NCBI GenBank assembly: GCA_944389235.1
Contig: CALXLO010000006.1
Location: forward strand, 1-49,660
Direction of reading: 5' to 3'
Source: an uncultured Alphaproteobacteria bacterium
GTDB lineage: Bacteria > Pseudomonadota > Alphaproteobacteria > Rs-D84
DNA length: 49,660 bases
Part shown: one piece after another, positions 41,931-49,660 of the stretch
Layout of the letters: every line of letters starts with the position of its first letter
How positions within the stretch are numbered: the first letter of the stretch is position 1
Notes under the pieces: generated by a model
Told to the model about the DNA's origin: nothing
What the model saw: only the letters and a program-made list of their open reading frames with translations
Database searches by the model: none
Program-made: the position numbers and the translations under genes

Positions 41931-43109
41931 TTATTGGATACCGACGCGGAACTGGTCATTCCAGTTGGCGACAACTTGACCGCCGACTGTACATTGCAAA
42001 TCTTCAAATCCGTTTTCTATTTGTCCATTTTTAACAACATGACTGGTTATTAATCCACCCGCAGTTCCCAACACGACCCCTGCAATAGAATCCGACAACA
42101 AACGCGATGTATTAAAATTACCTTCGGTGTTGCGCCACTTGCTGACATCTAATGTTGCCGCCGCGTCATTAATAGATTTAATCGCATTGCTGATATTTGT
42201 ACGCGACACAGTTATTCGCGCATTCAACGCAGCATTGGCGGAATCTGTATTTACCTGGCTAATCAGCGCCATCAGCTGATTATACATATTATTAAACACG
42301 ATTTGGTTCGGTGCATCGCCGCTGCAATATACCAATATATTATTTATTTGTGTTGTGATACTGGCATTATCAGCATATTGCGCCGTATAACTGGTTATTT
42401 GTTGCAACACATTCGCATCACAGGTAAATAAAGACACTGATGATGGCTGATTGTTAACTATTTGGACACTAGCCACACCACCAGACGAACTTGCTACACA
42501 ATGCTGCCCGTTCCAGTCTTTATTATCTTCACAAATACAACTTTCCCCATTCCACACAGCACCTTCTTTAGCGTCAGCTGCCTTTATACAATTGATTAAT
42601 TCTTCTGATGCAATACAATATGTTCCAGATATTTCATAATACAAACGACTGTTTGAATTTTCTATGTTATTTACTGGCACCCCATTTCTTATATCTGCTT
42701 CAGAACACCCACCCTTTATATCGTGTGCAATCCATTTATACACATCACATGTATATATTTGTTGTACAGCAATATTGTTGCCCTGGAAAGCATGACCTGC
42801 CGGCACCAAAACAACAGTACCTGTATCGCACTTCATATTATTACCACACGCCCATACACGATTATTAAAACTTGTTTTTGGTAATAATGGTGGTCGCCAA
42901 TTTATTAAATCTGAATAGTCTTGATAAGATTCATACAAAAAGCTTGCACTATTTGCCGTTTGAAACAACGCATCTCCTGACATAAATCCGTTTGTATCAA
43001 AAACACTAGGATTAAAATTTACGCTATATTCTGCACAATCAGCCCAAACAAGTTGTGGTACAACAGATACAAAACACCATAATCCAATTAATGACAAAAT
43101 CCGTTTCAT
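41931..43109 (-). CDS. Secreted protein of unknown function
   Basis: This 392-residue protein has a signal peptide (hydrophobic ILSLIGLWCFVSVVPQLVWA). The N-terminal half is Cys-bearing and rich in aromatics. A short Cys cluster (CICEDNKDWNGQHC) and an S/V-rich linker lead to a helical Asn/Ser/Ala-rich stretch (~260-330). Near the end is a Gly/Ala-rich hydrophobic segment (SIAGVVLGTAGGLITSHVV) followed by GFEDLQCTVGGQ. No known domain is recognised. The hydrophobic Gly-rich segment recalls glycine-zipper insertions. It is a single gene between parE and dnaA. Confidence 0.65.
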   Translation of the reverse strand: MKRILSLIGLWCFVSVVPQLVWADCAEYSVNFNPSVFDTNGFMSGDALFQTANSASFLYESYQDYSDLINWRPPLLPKTSFNNRVWACGNNMKCDTGTVVLVPAGHAFQGNNIAVQQIYTCDVYKWIAHDIKGGCSEADIRNGVPVNNIENSNSRLYYEISGTYCIASEELINCIKAADAKEGAVWNGESCICEDNKDWNGQHCVASSSGGVASVQIVNNQPSSVSLFTCDANVLQQITSYTAQYADNASITTQINNILVYCSGDAPNQIVFNNMYNQLMALISQVNTDSANAALNARITVSRTNISNAIKSINDAAATLDVSKWRNTEGNFNTSRLLSDSIAGVVLGTAGGLITSHVVKNGQIENGFEDLQCTVGGQVVANWNDQFRVGIQ

Positions 43110-43191
43110 AATTCTCTGCTCCTATTTACAGGAATATGCCCATAAATTATTATTTATATTTTATCACAAAATATCAGTATTTCCAATAATG

Positions 43192-43216
43192 AAATTAAAA
43201 CGCGCCATTTGGCGCG
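43192..43216 (-). terminator. Terminator after dnaA
   Basis: CGCGCC pairs with GGCGCG around a four-base loop, with TTTTAATTT on the minus strand, 11 bases past the dnaA stop. Confidence 0.8.
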
Positions 43217-43227
43217 AATATTTATTT

Positions 43228-44511
43228 TTATTTATATTCTGCAACCATTTGCGAAATTTGCGCCGCCAAAACCAAGTCTGTTTTCTTTAATTTTTCAATT
43301 TGCGCAATCGCATACAGAACTGTTGCATGGTCGCGGTCGCCACAAACACGACCAATTTCCCCCAGCGACATATTTGTTGCATCTTTTAATACCGCCATCA
43401 TCATTTGACGCGCCAACACAACCGCGCGACTGCGACCACGACCACATACCGCATCATACGATACCGCCAGTTTTTCACACATAGATTTCACCATTGCAAT
43501 TGGCGTTTTCGCCTTTTGCAAAGAATCTGCTAATAAATGCTGGGCAATATCCATTGTTACAGATGTACCCATTAATTCTGCGTATGTTTTGATTTTCAAC
43601 GCAACCCCACCAATCAAATGACCATTGCCGGCAACACGCGATGCAATTTCATCGGCAACATCAGACGCAACCCCGGCGCGCATCAGCATAACACGGCGAA
43701 CATTCATTGTCGGTGCTGCAACATCTGCGACCAATCCAGATGCCATCAGCGATTGCATACGACGGTCAAAACCATTCAAATTATTTGGGGCGGCATTTGC
43801 TGATAAAACGATGTTCTTGCCCGCGGCGCGTAAATCAATAACCAATTGAGCAAATTCTTCGCATGTTGCGCGTTTGCCGGCCAATGTTTGCACATCATCT
43901 AATATAAATGTATCGCAATTGCGGCAAAAATCTTTGAATGCGAATACAGACTTATCATGTAAACTGCGTGTAAATTCAGAAACAAATTGACCACCAGACA
44001 TTTTTATTGTGCGCCCCATTGATGCGCGTTCAATGCAATCTAATAACAACGATTTTCCACAACCCGCCGGTCCATAAACAAACAACGGCGAGAATGGAAC
44101 CATACCCGCCGCCAGTTTTTTGCATGCCGATACCACAAAGGTATTTTCATCACTGCATACGAACGCCGCAAACGCATCTTGGGTCGCCGTGTGCGTTGAC
44201 GCGACATTCGCGGCCGGTGCATACTGCTGTACATTATTATCATTTGCAATTACCGCCGCGCGCGCACTGCGCACACAAATACGCAGCCCCATTCCAAATT
44301 GTGCCGCAACTGACACCAACACCCCAGAATGCACACTGTTAATAAAATCCGCAGAAAATTGATTTTGTGCCGTCAAAACCAAAACATTATCACAAACATC
44401 GAACTGTAACGGCGCAATCCAAGAAGTAAAACTTGCAGAATCCATTTTCGCGGCAATGGCCCCCTTGATTTGTTCCAAGTTTGTCATTTCAATTTTTGCC
44501 GCTGCCTGCAT
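43228..44511 (-). CDS. dnaA: Chromosomal replication initiator DnaA
   Basis: DnaA binds oriC boxes and opens the origin. This 427-residue protein has domain I (~10-80), a short linker, the AAA+ domain (Walker A GPAGCGKS; sensor FILDDVQTLAGK) and the C-terminal helix-turn-helix domain IV (GRGRSRAVVLARQ; MSLGEIGRVCGDRDHATVLYA). It is slightly shorter than usual mainly because of the linker. ATG 44511 has GGAG at ideal spacing. Confidence 0.93.
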   Translation of the reverse strand: MQAAAKIEMTNLEQIKGAIAAKMDSASFTSWIAPLQFDVCDNVLVLTAQNQFSADFINSVHSGVLVSVAAQFGMGLRICVRSARAAVIANDNNVQQYAPAANVASTHTATQDAFAAFVCSDENTFVVSACKKLAAGMVPFSPLFVYGPAGCGKSLLLDCIERASMGRTIKMSGGQFVSEFTRSLHDKSVFAFKDFCRNCDTFILDDVQTLAGKRATCEEFAQLVIDLRAAGKNIVLSANAAPNNLNGFDRRMQSLMASGLVADVAAPTMNVRRVMLMRAGVASDVADEIASRVAGNGHLIGGVALKIKTYAELMGTSVTMDIAQHLLADSLQKAKTPIAMVKSMCEKLAVSYDAVCGRGRSRAVVLARQMMMAVLKDATNMSLGEIGRVCGDRDHATVLYAIAQIEKLKKTDLVLAAQISQMVAEYK

Positions 44512-44853
44512 ATCGTTTCTCCTTCTTCCTTGTTCCCCTCAAAAATTATCCATCTGCGCCAAGGTATAAAAACCACCCCGACATAAACGCTAAATTTTTA
44601 TGACGATATTTCGTTCAATAAAATTTAGTGTTTCTGTTTTTCCGTTTGGGGGATATGTGTCCCCCGCCCCTCGCTTTTATTTTATTGATTGATTTATTTA
44701 TCAATCGTTTTGGATACAGCAAATAAGTTATAAGATTAATTCCACTTTGCAACCAAATGTTAAACAATTTTTGAACATTTATTTTTTGACAACGATTCGT
44801 TTTTTTGCCTGTTTTCTGCGCTTTGTATATACACTGTATATACATAAAAATAT
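44512..44853. other. AT-rich gap upstream of dnaA; weak origin candidate
   Basis: These 342 bases contain no gene. They include a box-like TTATCCATC (44547-44555, one or two changes from TTATCCACA), a strongly AT-rich core around 44685-44715 with GATTGAT/ATCAATC, and a GGGGGA/TCCCCC palindrome at 44648-44665. Position next to dnaA is suggestive but consensus DnaA boxes are missing, so the origin call is tentative. Confidence 0.25.
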
Positions 44854-45873
44854 TCACGCACGAACATATCCGCCATCGATTTTTCTTACCAAACCCTGCA
44901 ATTCCAAGACGACCAAATCTGCTTTTATTTCCGAAACAGATTTTTTGACAATTTCTGCCAATACAGATTCTGATACAGGATTTGTTCCCAACGCATCCAA
45001 TAATACATTTTCCGATACAGATTTTTTTTCATCGCCACCCAAATTTTTATTTGATTTGAAAAAATCAGACGGTCCGCTGCACAATTTTGCCGCCCCAGAC
45101 GCAATCAATGAATTTGGTCCGCACGCCCGCGAATCAGACGGATGCGATGGTATCGCCCATATTTCACGCCCAAAATCAGATGCGAATCGCGCAGTTTTCA
45201 TACTGCCTGAATTAACATCTGCCTCGCCCAAGATTAATTTTTCCCCGATTCCTGCGACCCAACGGTTGCGTTGAACAAAATTTGTTGCGACCGGCGTAAA
45301 ACCAACCGGCATTTCACTGACCACGGCACCGCGCGAAACAATTTCCCAATACAGCGATTCGTTTTCTAATGGCCATATATAATCAACACCACCGGCAACG
45401 ACCGCAACCGTTTGATTATCGCCATTTGCACGCAACGCCCCACGATGTGCGGCGGTATCAGTTCCCATCGCCATCCCAGACGCAACCACAATACCATGAC
45501 CGGCAAACGCATTGGCAATATCAGATGCGATTCGCATTCCTGCGAATGTTGCATGACGCGTACCCACAATACTGACCATTTTTCGACGCAAAGTTTCCAG
45601 ATTTCCGCGCACTGATAACACGGGCGGATGATTTTTTACCTGTTTCAACATTGGCGGATAAAAAACCGACGCATCATCAATATAAACGACCCCCAGTTCT
45701 TGGGCACGATTCATTTCTTGCAACACCGCATCACGCAAGCGATTATCATGCTTTAATGTTTCTGCTGCCGATTCGGCATTTCCGAATTGCGAAATCAGTT
45801 CTGCATATCGCGCAGGTCCAACCCCCGGCGTTCGCAACAGCATTAATTTATAAAACAGACTGCTATTTTCCAT
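44854..45873 (-). CDS. dprA: DNA-processing protein DprA
   Basis: DprA protects incoming single-stranded DNA and loads RecA during transformation. This 339-residue protein has the Rossmann-like domain with VSIVGTRHATFAG, VASGMAMGTDTAAHRGAL, VVAGGVDYIWPLEN and FVQRNRWVAG motifs, and a C-terminal winged helix (~275-335). Full length suggests that the DNA uptake function is kept. plsY-dprA adjacency, common in alphaproteobacteria, is interrupted here by an unknown gene. Confidence 0.92.
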   Translation of the reverse strand: MENSSLFYKLMLLRTPGVGPARYAELISQFGNAESAAETLKHDNRLRDAVLQEMNRAQELGVVYIDDASVFYPPMLKQVKNHPPVLSVRGNLETLRRKMVSIVGTRHATFAGMRIASDIANAFAGHGIVVASGMAMGTDTAAHRGALRANGDNQTVAVVAGGVDYIWPLENESLYWEIVSRGAVVSEMPVGFTPVATNFVQRNRWVAGIGEKLILGEADVNSGSMKTARFASDFGREIWAIPSHPSDSRACGPNSLIASGAAKLCSGPSDFFKSNKNLGGDEKKSVSENVLLDALGTNPVSESVLAEIVKKSVSEIKADLVVLELQGLVRKIDGGYVRA

Positions 45874-45908
45874 ATCAAAACATACTATAAAAAAATCTAT
45901 ACATATTA

Positions 45909-45941
45909 AAAGTATAAAAACGCCGTGGCGGCGTTTTTATA
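45909..45941 (-). terminator. Terminator before dprA, after the secreted protein gene
   Basis: A 12-bp stem TATAAAAACGCC/GGCGTTTTTATA surrounds a five-base loop. Confidence 0.8.
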
Positions 45942-45967
45942 CAACACAAAGACATTTACATATAAAC

Positions 45968-46846
45968 TTATTTAATTTGCTGTAATCCATTTAATATAAA
46001 TTCATAATTATATGTATCACATTCATCTGGTTTTGCAACCCCCACCCATACATCACTGTTGCATTCTTGTTTCAGCGCATTCAGTGCATCAACAATTTGC
46101 GTATAACTTGGGTCGCGCGCGCCCCCAGAATCGCGCAGAACCAGCAATTGCGACAACAATAATTCATTTTTATCCAGATTTGTATTTGCCTGACCTTCTA
46201 CGGCACCGCCAATCCAACGATTACCAAATAATTCCATCGCACCGACCCCCAGACCGGCCCCACCGACGACACCACCAACCGTCGCCCATGTCCGCGTAGA
46301 TTTTTTAGCATCTAATATGCGTTGACGCAGCAGTTCATTATCTGTCCATTGACCGCATGTTATATCTTCACCAATTATGAAATAGCGCCCAGCAATATCA
46401 TCAACACTGATTTTTGGGTCATTAGATTTAACCTCTACCCGAACGAAACAAACATTATTATCTGGGTTTTGGACATCTTCTACCATAGACGAATAATCAT
46501 TTGTATTGCTGTATCTGGATGCCCAAACAAAAGTATTACCAACACCGATATTATTACTGATACACGCCTGTTTTTCTTTTTCACGGTTATTTGTTGACGG
46601 TGGCACAACAGATTCTGCATCGACCCGCACTGCGTCTGGTGTAATTGTTGGCGTTGTTGCCAGTTTGGCTTCATTGGCATTTGCCATTGCCGTAATTTGA
46701 TTAGTTGACGCGGTAACGCGTGGTGCACTCATAACCATCTGGGATGCCATAGACCGTCGGGCCTGTTGATTATTCTGCACGGCGAACGCCCCTGATGGCA
46801 CAGTAATTAATCCGACTATAAACCAAGATATGATTTTGTTCATCAT
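45968..46846 (-). CDS. Exported protein of unknown function with Gly-rich segment
   Basis: This 292-residue protein has a signal peptide (MMNKIISWFIVGLITVPSGAFA), then a Gln/Arg/Thr/Asn-rich N-terminal region, a Cys-bearing middle domain (NNVCFVRVEVKSND...FIIGEDITCG) and a Gly-rich helix (ATVGGVVGGAGLGVGAMELFG, about residues 192-212) followed by an acidic/helical tail with two more Cys. It has no recognised family. It lies between dprA and plsY on the same strand, with terminators on both sides, so it is an independent insert in a usually adjacent pair. Confidence 0.65.
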   Translation of the reverse strand: MMNKIISWFIVGLITVPSGAFAVQNNQQARRSMASQMVMSAPRVTASTNQITAMANANEAKLATTPTITPDAVRVDAESVVPPSTNNREKEKQACISNNIGVGNTFVWASRYSNTNDYSSMVEDVQNPDNNVCFVRVEVKSNDPKISVDDIAGRYFIIGEDITCGQWTDNELLRQRILDAKKSTRTWATVGGVVGGAGLGVGAMELFGNRWIGGAVEGQANTNLDKNELLLSQLLVLRDSGGARDPSYTQIVDALNALKQECNSDVWVGVAKPDECDTYNYEFILNGLQQIK

Positions 46847-46915
46847 TCTCTATCCTCGTTATCATTTATGATGCATTATATCACAAAACGCGCTGAAAAT
46901 AAAGAATAAACAATA

Positions 46916-46943
46916 AAAACAAAATGCCGCGTTCGCGGCATTT
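46916..46943 (-). terminator. Terminator after plsY
   Basis: AAATGCCGCG and CGCGGCATTT pair with a tiny loop immediately past the plsY stop. Confidence 0.8.
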
Positions 46944-46944
46944 A

Positions 46945-47538
46945 TTACTTTTTCCACTTCCATTCTATTTTTGATTCGGTTCCGTTCAGCAATCTGGAAA
47001 TATTTGCACGATGTCGCCAGCAACACAACAATCCTATGGCCAGATAAGCCAAACCGATTCGCCAATCTGTTACGAAACCTAAAATTGGCATTAAACAAAA
47101 AACAACAACTGCCCCCAACGACGAATACCCTGTTGATAACGCCACGACCAACCATTCAACCCCACAGACCAAGAAAGCCAACGGGTTTGACACTAACAAA
47201 ATACCGAACAGTGCAGAAATACCCTTGCCCCCCCGGAATCGCAACCATATTGGATAGCAATGACCAACCACGGCGGCAAATCCGGCCCACGCCGCCAGAA
47301 CATCGCCACCAACCGACATACCAATCAGCACCGCCGCAATAACCTTGGCCATATCCAGAACCCATGTTGCCGCCGCAGCGCGCAGCCCACCGACACGCAA
47401 AACATTTGTTGCGCCAATATTACCACTGCCCACCTGGCGCAGGTCGCCCTTGCCCATCAATCGCGTTAATATCAGCCCCATTGGTATTGATCCCAACAGA
47501 TAAGCGACTATAATTACAACAATATATTCAAATATCAT
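46945..47538 (-). CDS. plsY: Acyl-phosphate glycerol-3-phosphate acyltransferase PlsY
   Basis: PlsY acylates glycerol-3-phosphate using acyl-phosphate, the first step of phospholipid synthesis in bacteria lacking PlsB, at the inner membrane. This 197-residue protein has five or more membrane helices and the three PlsY blocks: GSIPMGLIL..., the GSGNIGATNVLR motif and RFRGGKGISALFG. With pgsA and plsC in this window it covers much of the phosphatidic acid to PG route. An overlapping frame of 97 codons is a shadow. Confidence 0.95.
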   Translation of the reverse strand: MIFEYIVVIIVAYLLGSIPMGLILTRLMGKGDLRQVGSGNIGATNVLRVGGLRAAAATWVLDMAKVIAAVLIGMSVGGDVLAAWAGFAAVVGHCYPIWLRFRGGKGISALFGILLVSNPLAFLVCGVEWLVVALSTGYSSLGAVVVFCLMPILGFVTDWRIGLAYLAIGLLCCWRHRANISRLLNGTESKIEWKWKK

Positions 47539-47611
47539 TCTATTTTTCCTTGATTTTATGTTTGTTTTCTATAAAATATCAAAAAACATTTGTAAATAAA
47601 AGGAAAATAAA

Positions 47612-47872
47612 GTGGCAAATCATAAGTCATCTAAAAAAAGAATTTTAGTAACAGCCAAGAAAAATGCTGTAAATAATGCGCGTCGCAGTGCGGTAAAAAC
47701 CGAAACTAAAAAGGCGTTAAACGCAATCGCATCTGGCGACAAGACAGTTGCAACAAATGCGCTGCGTATGGCGGAAAGCAAGATTATGAAATCAGCGGGC
47801 AAAATCATGCCTAAAAAGCGTGCCGCACGCAAAGTTTCGCGCTTGGCAAAAAAAGTTGCAAAAATGGCATAA
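47612..47872 (+). CDS. rpsT: 30S ribosomal protein S20
   Basis: This basic 86-residue primary-binding protein of the 30S subunit reads ANHKSSKKRILVTAKK at the start and SAGKIMPKKRAARKVSRLAK near the end, both typical of S20. The start codon is GTG, preceded by AAAGGA. In E. coli rpsT uses a rare UUG start involved in autoregulation, so a weak start here may serve the same purpose (inference). It is a single gene with its own terminator. Confidence 0.95.
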   Translation: MANHKSSKKRILVTAKKNAVNNARRSAVKTETKKALNAIASGDKTVATNALRMAESKIMKSAGKIMPKKRAARKVSRLAKKVAKMA

Positions 47873-47896
47873 CAAAAATTTTTTATGTTCAGAATA

Positions 47897-47923
47897 AAAT
47901 CCGCGTCTTCGCGGATTTTTTAT
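47897..47923 (+). terminator. Terminator after rpsT
   Basis: AAATCCGCG pairs with CGCGGATTT around a TCTT loop, with a T run after it. Confidence 0.9.
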
Positions 47924-47950
47924 TAGTATATAAAAACAAACACAATAATC

Positions 47951-49660
47951 TTATCCACCGGTGTGATATGTTTGACCGTTGTATTCCAGGTTTATTCCAT
48001 CACCCGTACCAGATTCCAATATGCCATAACACATACCGCCATTATAACCAATATGTATCGCAGGCGACGATAACTTTTCACTATATAATGGTATTACTAA
48101 CCCACTGCCTGTACGCAATGTTGTAAACCCCAGCCCACATAACTGGCTGCATACACCGTCTGAACTTTGATTATACCCGTCATTACACACAGTCGTATAT
48201 TCACAACTGTTGGGATAATTAACAGTACCGCTGACTGGTACATTTGTACCGCCCGCAATGCTTTGATTAATACAATTTTTTGCGCACCCACTTTGACTGG
48301 TTGCTGCCGGACCATCGCGATAGCCCGCCGGGCATTGTGTTGGTGCCGTCGCCCCAGACTCAGACCAATTACCCACACCAACAGAAACACATAAATTGCT
48401 TTTCAGTTCTTCAAATGTTTTTCCCCACTGTTCGCCCTCTAGATTAGGATTGTAATACGACGCATTGCATATACTTGCTAATGGTTCATACGCATTACAG
48501 GCATTGCCGCATTTATCACTTACGCCATAATCACCATCACAATATGAACAAGAATAATACTTGAACGTTCCCTTTTCATCAGATGTCTCTACAAAGTAAA
48601 TACGACATTCTGATAAATTGTCATGTATACCATCTTCACTCCAATAATCATGTCGTTGTACTATTCCGGCATACTCTATTGCAGTTGGGCATTGCTTGCA
48701 ACCGCTGGCACCCGCAGTATCTGAATATGTTGCGCCAGTGCACTGATTACAATTGGATGTCTTGCCATAATACACGGTGTGCGCCGGATTCCAATAGCCC
48801 GCCGAACATGTCGATGCAGACGAATCATTGGCTGTCTTAACATATTTCCCCGCAGGTACATTCATATAACACCCACTTTGACTGGTTGCTGCCGGACCAT
48901 CGCGATAGCCCGCCGGGCATTGTGTCGGTGCCGTCGCCCCAGACCCAGACCAATTACCCGCCCCAACAGAAACACATAACTTATTTTTTAATTCTGTACT
49001 GTTTGCGCCCCATAATTCACCCCCAGCAGTTGGGTTGTAATACGATGCAGAACATTTACTAGCCAGTGAATCATGTGCATTACACATAGTATCACTGCAT
49101 GCAGCACTAACCCCATAGTCGCCATCACACACAGCACAACTATAAGTAAAAGTTCCCTTGGCATCAGATTCTGCCATCCACGCGCGACATCCGGTTAGTT
49201 TATTGTGAACACCATCTGATGTCCAATACCAATAACCAGTAACGATATCTGCATTTTTAGTTGATTTTGGACAATCATATTTAACCCCACTGATGCAATA
49301 TGTTGTACCGGTGCATTGTGCTTGACCTGTTCGGGTGGTGGAACTTCCACCCGTTGAATAATATCCTGCTGATACACTATTGCGCACACCACCACTGCAA
49401 TAATATTGATTACCGCCACAGGCTGCTTGACCTGTTCGGGTGGTGGAACTTCCGCCCGTTGAATAATATCCTGCTGATACACTCTTGCGGGTTCCACCGG
49501 TGCAATAATATTGATTGCCACCGCATGCCGGACAGCTGCTGCCGCTTTTATAATATCCTGATTTACAAGATATGCTGATTGAGCATGTTGAAGACGCGGC
49601 ATTACACGAACCACCGTAATATTGTCTGCCGCTGGTTGATGAACTGCCGTGGGTACAGGT
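47951..49660 (-). CDS. Large cysteine-rich repeat secreted protein, 5' end outside the window
   Basis: The reading frame stays open to the right edge: the apparent GTG start at 49387 lies within the repeat unit, and in-frame codons with the same repeats (NQYYC, SVSAGYY) continue to 49660. At least 569 residues are seen. Repeats include a 35-residue unit (SVSAGYYSTGGSSTTRTGQA) and a ~195-residue unit (CPAGYRDGPAATSQSGC, then ...AGYWNPAHT, YSDTAGASGCKQCP) present twice. Cysteines are paired in C-x6-8-C patterns suited to disulfides. The C-terminal domain (LVIPLYSEKLSSPAIHIGYN, CYGILESG, LEYNGQTYHTGG) also appears as a fragment near 29.3 kb. It is probably a surface or exported protein; the signal peptide is out of sight. 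Confidence 0.8.
   Translation of the reverse strand, partial: TCTHGSSSTSGRQYYGGSCNAASSTCSISISCKSGYYKSGSSCPACGGNQYYCTGGTRKSVSAGYYSTGGSSTTRTGQAACGGNQYYCSGGVRNSVSAGYYSTGGSSTTRTGQAQCTGTTYCISGVKYDCPKSTKNADIVTGYWYWTSDGVHNKLTGCRAWMAESDAKGTFTYSCAVCDGDYGVSAACSDTMCNAHDSLASKCSASYYNPTAGGELWGANSTELKNKLCVSVGAGNWSGSGATAPTQCPAGYRDGPAATSQSGCYMNVPAGKYVKTANDSSASTCSAGYWNPAHTVYYGKTSNCNQCTGATYSDTAGASGCKQCPTAIEYAGIVQRHDYWSEDGIHDNLSECRIYFVETSDEKGTFKYYSCSYCDGDYGVSDKCGNACNAYEPLASICNASYYNPNLEGEQWGKTFEELKSNLCVSVGVGNWSESGATAPTQCPAGYRDGPAATSQSGCAKNCINQSIAGGTNVPVSGTVNYPNSCEYTTVCNDGYNQSSDGVCSQLCGLGFTTLRTGSGLVIPLYSEKLSSPAIHIGYNGGMCYGILESGTGDGINLEYNGQTYHTGG
48285..48981 (-). repeat. Two-copy 585-bp coding repeat
   Basis: Blocks at about 48285-48395 and 48870-48980 are nearly identical over 110 bases and are offset by 585 bases (195 codons). 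They encode the CPAGYRDGPAATSQSGC unit of the Cys-rich protein. Confidence 0.85.
49321..49530 (-). repeat. 105-bp tandem coding repeat
   Basis: Two adjacent copies (49321-49425 and 49426-49530) are offset by exactly 105 bases, i.e. 35 codons. Their first 60 bases differ at one or two positions, suggesting recent duplication. Confidence 0.9.

Noticed and set aside
46862-47155. A 97-codon minus-strand frame
   Set aside because: It overlaps plsY in another frame, with poor codon make-up and no family match.
49195-49614. A second minus-strand frame of 139 codons at the right edge
   Set aside because: It is in another frame of the same repeats; the Cys-rich frame continues without stops to the edge.

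Overview
The window looks like a chromosomal segment of a low-GC, probably small-genome and host-associated alphaproteobacterium. The core genes and several local orders (ftsE-ftsX-YdcF-like-plsC, acpP-fabF, lepA, tolB, parE, a class II aldolase) fit that group. The many secreted cysteine-rich 'GYY..C..C' proteins and surface-fibre proteins resemble uncultured gut alphaproteobacteria (the RF32/Enterousia-like type); that placement is inference. Genes are read with the standard code, and TGA is used as a stop at dnaJ.

Layout. 0-2.3 kb: an outer-membrane barrel protein, mltG and tRNA-Pro(CGG). 2.4-6.5 kb: an acyl-CoA synthetase, a Cro/CI regulator preceded by a structured untranslated RNA, then fabF and acpP. 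6.6-11.4 kb: a minus-strand run rbfA, lepA, then five tightly packed genes (two related small Cys proteins, a second acyl carrier protein, a third related Cys protein and a catalytically dead integrase-like protein) leading up to acpP. 11.5-18.2 kb: a YqaA-type membrane protein, then a five-gene surface operon of one barrel protein and four signal-peptide-bearing fibre-like proteins built from phage-tail-fibre-style repeats. 18.4-21.3 kb: ftsE, ftsX, a YdcF-like protein and plsC. 21.3-29.6 kb: a Cys-rich secreted protein, a nuclease and tolB, a ribbon-helix-helix/DinD-like pair, a VirB2-like pilin, a lipoprotein, a class II aldolase, a candidate ncRNA, another Cys-rich protein and a remnant of the family. 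29.6-37.9 kb: efp, ppa, dnaN, an AsmA-like protein, rluC, a type IV pilin-like gene, a shortened uvrC and pgsA. 38-44.5 kb: a small Cys-rich protein, dnaJ, parE, a secreted protein and dnaA. 44.5-49.7 kb: an AT-rich dnaA-upstream gap (weak oriC candidate), dprA, an unknown secreted protein, plsY, rpsT and a large Cys-rich repeat protein running off the right edge.

Functional themes. Fatty-acid and phospholipid synthesis is prominent (acpP, fabF, plsC, plsY, pgsA, acyl-CoA synthetase, second ACP). Replication and repair are represented by dnaA, dnaN, parE, uvrC and dprA, and translation by efp, lepA, rbfA, rpsT and rluC. The rest is mostly cell surface: barrels, fibres, Cys-rich secreted proteins, pilin-like proteins, TolB and MltG.

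The best candidates for undescribed biology are the lepA-acpP cassette, the barrel-plus-four-fibre operon, the Cys-rich secreted family with a shared C-terminal module, and two structured RNAs with no family I recognise (about 4541-4768 minus and 28056-28281 plus).
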